Under the pieces are notes generated by a model. The model had not been told where the DNA came from. It ran no database searches and worked only from the letters and a program-made list of their open reading frames with translations. Position numbers and translations under genes: made by a program. Positions 59,837-64,000 of a stretch of DNA of 64,000 nucleotides are shown here, in pieces. This DNA is from Deltaproteobacteria bacterium (GTDB taxonomy: Bacteria; Myxococcota_A; UBA796; UBA2385), in assembly GCA_018401435.1 (NCBI GenBank), contig JAGYJW010000012.1:94284-158283 (forward strand), read 5' to 3'. Numbering within the stretch: the first letter of the stretch is position 1; every line of letters starts with the position of its first letter.

Positions 59837-61192
59837 TCAGGTCTGGGAATCCGCGTCGCCTACCGGCGCGTGGGCCGACCGTGCGGCGGCGATCCGGTCG
59901 GCATCGAAGCCGCCGTCGTCGTCCTGCAGCCAGGCGTAGTCCACCTGCTGGCCGTCCACGAGGGTGAAGGCCGGGCGCCACTCGGGCTTGCGCGTCCACA
60001 AGAAGGCTCCTCCCCACATGGTTGCGGCCTCTGCAGCGATGAAGCCCAGGGCGCCGGAAAGCACGGCCTGGGCCACGCCGCCCAGCTGCTTGCTGAGGAG
60101 CAGGGCCTGGAAGGCCTCGCGTGCGCCTTCGCCGGCGATGGTGGGACTCAGCAGGGTGGCGAGGATCTGGATGGTGGAGCCAAAGACGATCGGCCAGAAC
60201 TCGGCCGTCGCCACGCCGATGGCCAGGGCGGTGAAGTAGTAGACCGCCGCGGTGGTGAAGTGGGTGACGAATTTGCCCACCAGGCAGGCCATCAGCAGCC
60301 CGACCTTGCCCCGGTATGCGCCCACCGAGGCGGTGAAGCCCTTGAGGGTAGAGACCAGCTTGCCGCTGAATTTCCGGGCAAAGGGAAGGGCGCCGAAGAG
60401 GCCGCCGGCCAGGCCTTCGACCGTGTGCATCAGCCCCTCGATGAGCACCGGCCAGACCAGCCCGGCCACCACAACCGCAGAGACGCCGCCGGCGACCGCC
60501 AGGATGGCCCCGGCCAGCAGCGGCGCGCCTTCGGGCTTGCCCGCCTGGGTCATCACATCGACGATGACGGAGTAGCCAAAGGGCAGCGTGACCACCATGC
60601 CCAAGAACAGGCCGGTGACGCCGATGAACTTTTCGAGGGTCTTGGCGGTGATGACCCGGGGCCACTGGTTGCTGTAGCGGCCGGCCTCGTAGAGGGTGTA
60701 GCCATCGAGACCCAGGGTGCTGGGCAAGAAGGTGCCGATGAAGCGGCCAATCAAGAAGGCCGTCATGATCTTGCGCCAGAAGGGGAAGCGGATGCCCTGG
60801 CCCACCAGCAGCAGGTGCCAGGACCAGGCGCTGGCGATGACCCCGACAAATTTCACGGACATGGCCACCAGCGCGAAGACCACGAAGGTGGTGCTGTCCA
60901 CCGTGTCGATGTAGGCGTCGATGGCCGAGTAGACCGGAAGTCGCCCCCCGCCCTCAATCTCGATGGGATGCCGCAGCAGGGCCATGCAGCCGGCGAGGGT
61001 GAAGAGCACCTTGGAGACGGTGTCCACCGGGCGCCGCGTGGCCTTGTCCAGGCCGCGACGGCCCAGAAAGAAGGTGACCGCGGCGATCAGGAGCAGGCCG
61101 ATGGCCGCAAGTCCCAGGCGGCCGGACCAGGCGAACCAGCTCAGACCGGTGAAGGCCGCGCCCGAGGCGGCGATGAGGATCCAGGACTGCAT
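59837..61192 (-). CDS. UPF0104 / lysylphosphatidylglycerol-synthase-like membrane protein
   Basis: The 451-residue protein has about eight to ten membrane segments. The central part has the family pattern GRFIGTFLPSTLGLDGYTLYEAGR and SPTIAGEGAREAFQALLLSKQLG, as in the flippase half of MprF and in AglD-like proteins. These bring lipid-linked or aminoacylated lipids across the membrane, or have unknown roles. No synthase domain is attached. The short C-terminal tail (~60 residues) is cytoplasmic and acidic. Confidence 0.8.
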   Translation of the reverse strand: MQSWILIAASGAAFTGLSWFAWSGRLGLAAIGLLLIAAVTFFLGRRGLDKATRRPVDTVSKVLFTLAGCMALLRHPIEIEGGGRLPVYSAIDAYIDTVDSTTFVVFALVAMSVKFVGVIASAWSWHLLLVGQGIRFPFWRKIMTAFLIGRFIGTFLPSTLGLDGYTLYEAGRYSNQWPRVITAKTLEKFIGVTGLFLGMVVTLPFGYSVIVDVMTQAGKPEGAPLLAGAILAVAGGVSAVVVAGLVWPVLIEGLMHTVEGLAGGLFGALPFARKFSGKLVSTLKGFTASVGAYRGKVGLLMACLVGKFVTHFTTAAVYYFTALAIGVATAEFWPIVFGSTIQILATLLSPTIAGEGAREAFQALLLSKQLGGVAQAVLSGALGFIAAEAATMWGGAFLWTRKPEWRPAFTLVDGQQVDYAWLQDDDGGFDADRIAAARSAHAPVGDADSQT

Positions 61193-61284
61193 GGGGCGTC
61201 TCCAGGCGGTGCACCCGCCCCGGGGGCGGTCTCAGCCGGGGCCGCATAACGGGCCGGTGGGCGGGCAGGCACCTTCGCGCGGGC

Positions 61285-62283
61285 TCAGCCGCCGATGCCC
61301 GTCATCACCCCCTCGAAGAGGGTGCCGCCTTCGACCTGGCAGTCGTGGCCTTCGGGCTTGCCATAGACCATCTCGCGGATGGCAGCTTGCAAGGCGGCGT
61401 CATCGGCACCCCCGCGCATCAGGTCGCGCAGGCTGGGCGTGTCTTCGTGGGCCAGGCAGGTGCGGAGGTGGCCGTCAGCGCCCAGGCGCAGCCGGTTGCA
61501 GGTGGCGCAGAAGTGCTCGCTGAGGGGGGAGATGAAGCCCACCCGCAAGCCATTCTCGACGATGCGCCAGCCGCGGGCGGGGCCGGCGTCGGGGCCGGAT
61601 CGACCCTCGGGCACCAGCGTGTAGACCTCGGCGAGGCGATCCCGCAAGACGCGGGCGGGCACCGTCTGGTGCCAGCGGGCCTCGAAGGGCATATATTCGA
61701 TGAAGCGCAGCTCGGTATCGCTCTGGCTGCGGGCGGCATAGTCCACGAGATCGAAGATCTCGTCTTCATTCTCGCCCTTTAGGATCACCGCGTTGAGCTT
61801 GATGGGGCCGATGCCGGCGGCCCGCGCCGCGTCGATGCCCCGCAGCACCCGCGCCAGGTCGCCCCCCCGGGTCAGCCGAGCAAAACGATCGGGTTTCAGG
61901 CTGTCAATGGACACATTGATGCGCTTGAGGCCGGCTGCGGCGAGGCGCTCGGCCAGCACCGGCAGGGTGTGGCCATTGGTGGTCATCGAGAGGTCTTCGA
62001 TGCCGGGCACCGCCGCCACCGCCGCCACCAGCTTGTCGATGTCGGCCCGCAGGGTGGGCTCTCCGCCGGTGAGGCGGATCTTGCGCACGCCGAGCTCCGC
62101 AAAGGCGCCCACCAGGCGTCCCACCTCCTCAAAGCTGAGCAGGTCGCTGCGCGGCATCCAGGTCATGCCTTCGGCCGGCAGGCAGTAGACGCAGCGGTAG
62201 TTGCAGCGGTCGGTGACGCTCACCCGCAAGTAGCTGTGGACGCGCCCGAAGCGGTCCGCCAGGGGTGGGCGCCGCTCGCTCAA
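61285..62283 (-). CDS. moaA: GTP 3',8-cyclase MoaA
   Basis: The 332-residue radical-SAM enzyme has the first cluster motif C27-x3-C31-x2-C34 (DRCNYRCVYC), GGEPTLR for SAM binding, and the second cluster motif FCATCNRLRLGADGHLRTCL. It ends in Gly-Gly, which enters the active site. MoaA makes the first intermediate of molybdenum cofactor from GTP. No other moa gene is in the window. It overlaps the Mrp gene by four bases and so is co-translated with an Fe-S carrier-type ATPase. Confidence 0.96.
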   Translation of the reverse strand: MSERRPPLADRFGRVHSYLRVSVTDRCNYRCVYCLPAEGMTWMPRSDLLSFEEVGRLVGAFAELGVRKIRLTGGEPTLRADIDKLVAAVAAVPGIEDLSMTTNGHTLPVLAERLAAAGLKRINVSIDSLKPDRFARLTRGGDLARVLRGIDAARAAGIGPIKLNAVILKGENEDEIFDLVDYAARSQSDTELRFIEYMPFEARWHQTVPARVLRDRLAEVYTLVPEGRSGPDAGPARGWRIVENGLRVGFISPLSEHFCATCNRLRLGADGHLRTCLAHEDTPSLRDLMRGGADDAALQAAIREMVYGKPEGHDCQVEGGTLFEGVMTGIGG

Positions 62284-63461
62284 GCGCCCAGGCCCAAGCG
62301 GGTGGCGACACTCGCGGCAAGCTCGTCGAAAATATCGGCCACATCGTGGTCTTCATAGGCGATGGGTCGGCCGCTGTCGCCCCCTTCGCGCACGTCGGGG
62401 TCCAGGGGGACCTGGGCCAGCAGCGGCACATCGTATTGGCTGGCGGTGCGGGCCCCGCCGCCCTCGCCGAAGGGGTGGACCTTGCTGCCATCGGGGAGCT
62501 TGAACCAGGACATATTCTCGACGATACCAAAGACCGGCACGTCGAGCTTGCGGAACATCTCGATGCCCCGCACCGCGTCGAGCACCGCCACATCCTGGGG
62601 GGTGGTGACGATGACCGAGCCCGACAGGTCCACCGCCTGAATCAGGGTGAGCTGGGCATCCCCCGTGCCGGGGGGGAGATCGATCACCAGGACGTCGAGC
62701 GGGTTCCAGTAGACATCCTGCAGGAACTGCCGCACCACGCCCATCACCATGGGGCCGCGCCAGATCACCGGCTCCTTGTCGTCCACCAGGAAGCCGATGC
62801 TCATCAGCTTCACGCCATAGGACTCCAAGGGGATGATCTTCTTGTCGTCATTGGCGAAGGGCTTGCCCTTGACCCCCAGCATCATGGGGATGCTGGGCCC
62901 GTAGATGTCGGCGTCCATGATGCCCACGTCCAGCCCCAGGCGCCGCAGCGCGATGGCGAGGTTGACCGCCACGGTGCTCTTGCCCACGCCGCCCTTGCCC
63001 GAAGCCACGGCCAGGATGTGCTTGACCCCGGGCAGGCGCTGCTTCTGGATGGGGCCGCCGTGGGGCTGCATGCCGCCGCCCTCCATGCCCTTCACCGGCG
63101 CGGGCGCGGCTTTGGCCTTCGCGGCCGGGCCGTGGTTGTGGCTGTGGCTGTGGCCATGGCTGTGGTCATGGGCGGGGGGCGCCGCCGCGCCGCCCGATAC
63201 GGAGAGGTTGCAGACCACCTCACCCTTCCAGCCCACGCGTTCGATGTTGCGGACCAGGGCATCCTTGAGCCGATCGCGCTGCTCCTGGCTGTGCTGCCGG
63301 GTGGTCTGCAGGGTGAAGGCGATGCGGTCGTCGGTCATCTCCGCATCGCGAATCATGCCGGCCAACCAGAGGCTTCGCCCGGTGAGCGGGTCCCGGACGC
63401 GGGTGGCGGCGGGCTCCAGGATGGCGTTGGCGGCTTCGTCGGACACGGGGGGCTCCAGCAA
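62280..63461 (-). CDS. Mrp/ApbC-type P-loop ATPase with His-rich linker
   Basis: The 393-residue protein has an N-terminal DUF59-like domain (~10-90), a His-rich linker at ~98-110 (HDHSHGHSHSHNH) and a MinD-like ATPase with deviant Walker A SGKGGVGKST at 154-163. MrP family members carry Fe-S clusters on a C-terminal CxxC. Here that place reads ENMSWFKLPDGSKVHPFGEGGG, with no Cys, as in some other Mrp proteins. The His-rich stretch could bind metal. Its overlap with moaA suggests service to that Fe-S enzyme. Confidence 0.9.
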   Translation of the reverse strand: MLEPPVSDEAANAILEPAATRVRDPLTGRSLWLAGMIRDAEMTDDRIAFTLQTTRQHSQEQRDRLKDALVRNIERVGWKGEVVCNLSVSGGAAAPPAHDHSHGHSHSHNHGPAAKAKAAPAPVKGMEGGGMQPHGGPIQKQRLPGVKHILAVASGKGGVGKSTVAVNLAIALRRLGLDVGIMDADIYGPSIPMMLGVKGKPFANDDKKIIPLESYGVKLMSIGFLVDDKEPVIWRGPMVMGVVRQFLQDVYWNPLDVLVIDLPPGTGDAQLTLIQAVDLSGSVIVTTPQDVAVLDAVRGIEMFRKLDVPVFGIVENMSWFKLPDGSKVHPFGEGGGARTASQYDVPLLAQVPLDPDVREGGDSGRPIAYEDHDVADIFDELAASVATRLGLGA

Positions 63462-63523
63462 GGACGGGGGGACAGGCTAACCGCGCCACAGGCTCCGACG
63501 AGGGGGCAGCCCCTTGCGACCCC

Positions 63524-64000
63524 TCAGCGTTGGGACCACCGCAGCACCAGGGTGGACAGGGCCTGGGAGGGCGTGCCCACCTCGCGCTCCCAGGAGCCGT
63601 CAAAGCTGTAGATGCGGCCGCCCCGGCGGATGTAGACCGTGTCGGCTTCCAGGGCGAAGAGCTCGCCCCATTGGGGCAGGCGACGCCCGGTTCGGGCCTC
63701 GGAGAGGGGGTCTGGATCCCAGTCCGCCGCGGGAAGGTAGCCGTCGCCTTCGCGCTCCGCCACCACACCAACCTTGGCGGGAAAGCGGTGCAGCGCGATG
63801 ATCTCGGGATTGGGGGAGGCCTCGCGCACCAGGAGCACCTTGCTGCGGGCCCGCAGCAGGTCGGGGTAGCCGCAGGCCACCCAGGTCTCGCCGTGCTCGG
63901 TGGTGACCTGGGCCCGCTGCCCGGCCTGCTCCAGGACCTCGCGCACGGGCGCCAGGCGCGAGAGGCCGTCGGGCAAGGGGGGGAAGCCCACCGCGCCCAG
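63524..64000 (-). CDS. Hypothetical protein, 5' end may lie outside window
   Basis: The frame is open from the right edge to a TGA at 63524, giving at least 158 residues; GTG 63991 is the first start inside the window, but the frame continues beyond. The visible part is beta-rich with many charged residues (WVACGYPDLLRARSKVLLVRE, DTVYIRRGGRIYSFDGSWERE). I do not recognise a domain. It lies 62 bp upstream of the Mrp gene and may share its transcript. Confidence 0.6.
   Translation of the reverse strand: MGAVGFPPLPDGLSRLAPVREVLEQAGQRAQVTTEHGETWVACGYPDLLRARSKVLLVREASPNPEIIALHRFPAKVGVVAEREGDGYLPAADWDPDPLSEARTGRRLPQWGELFALEADTVYIRRGGRIYSFDGSWEREVGTPSQALSTLVLRWSQR

Overview
The window is high-GC DNA (G or C at most third codon positions) from a Gram-negative, flagellated bacterium. 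Outer-membrane beta-barrels, two lipoproteins, an L-ring/P-ring flagellum, a tripartite RND pump and a lipoprotein with an Asp-Thr repeat plus a lamin-tail-like end point to a Myxococcota-like or other former deltaproteobacterial lineage. That placement is inference; there is no rRNA here.

Positions 1-20,300 hold housekeeping and envelope genes on both strands: a cut-off basic protein, the Asp-Thr repeat lipoprotein, a BolA-family gene beside a broken VRR-NUC (FAN1-like) nuclease gene, a SEC-C motif protein, tRNA-Leu(CAA), a second lipoprotein, a pseudo-receiver protein, valS, a glutaryl-CoA dehydrogenase-type enzyme, a membrane-fused spermidine-synthase-like protein, a HEAT-repeat protein and surE. 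Next is a reverse-strand TetR / membrane-fusion protein / RND permease operon in which the permease is fused to its TolC-type outer-membrane factor.

Positions 20,441-56,473 are one block of flagellar genes, all on the plus strand: flhA-fliA-flgFGAHI-flgJ(M23)-flgMN-flgKL-fliC-fliDS-(FliT-position gene)-(beta-barrel)-(TPR protein)-flgBC-fliE-fliFGHIJ-motE-fliK-flgD-(TIGR02530-type)-flgE-motAB-fliLMNOPQR-flhB. It encodes nearly the whole basal body, export gate, rod, rings, hook, filament, stator and the sigma-28/FlgM checkpoint. No che genes, flhF or flhG are in the block. Unusual points are a FliM without the CheY-binding peptide, a FlgJ carrying an M23 peptidase domain, and an outer-membrane barrel plus a large periplasmic TPR protein with the architecture of a motor-disk protein.

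Positions 56,499-64,000 (minus strand) hold two outer-membrane proteins (one a degenerate-M1-like/Omp85-like fusion), a UPF0104-type flippase-like membrane protein, moaA, an Mrp/ApbC-type ATPase and a cut-off unknown gene.

Several genes (VRR-NUC, SEC-C, pseudo-receiver, flagellar-cluster barrel, fliK, M1-like/Omp85) change frame through apparent single-base indels, often in G or C runs. Consensus error is at least as likely as true gene decay.
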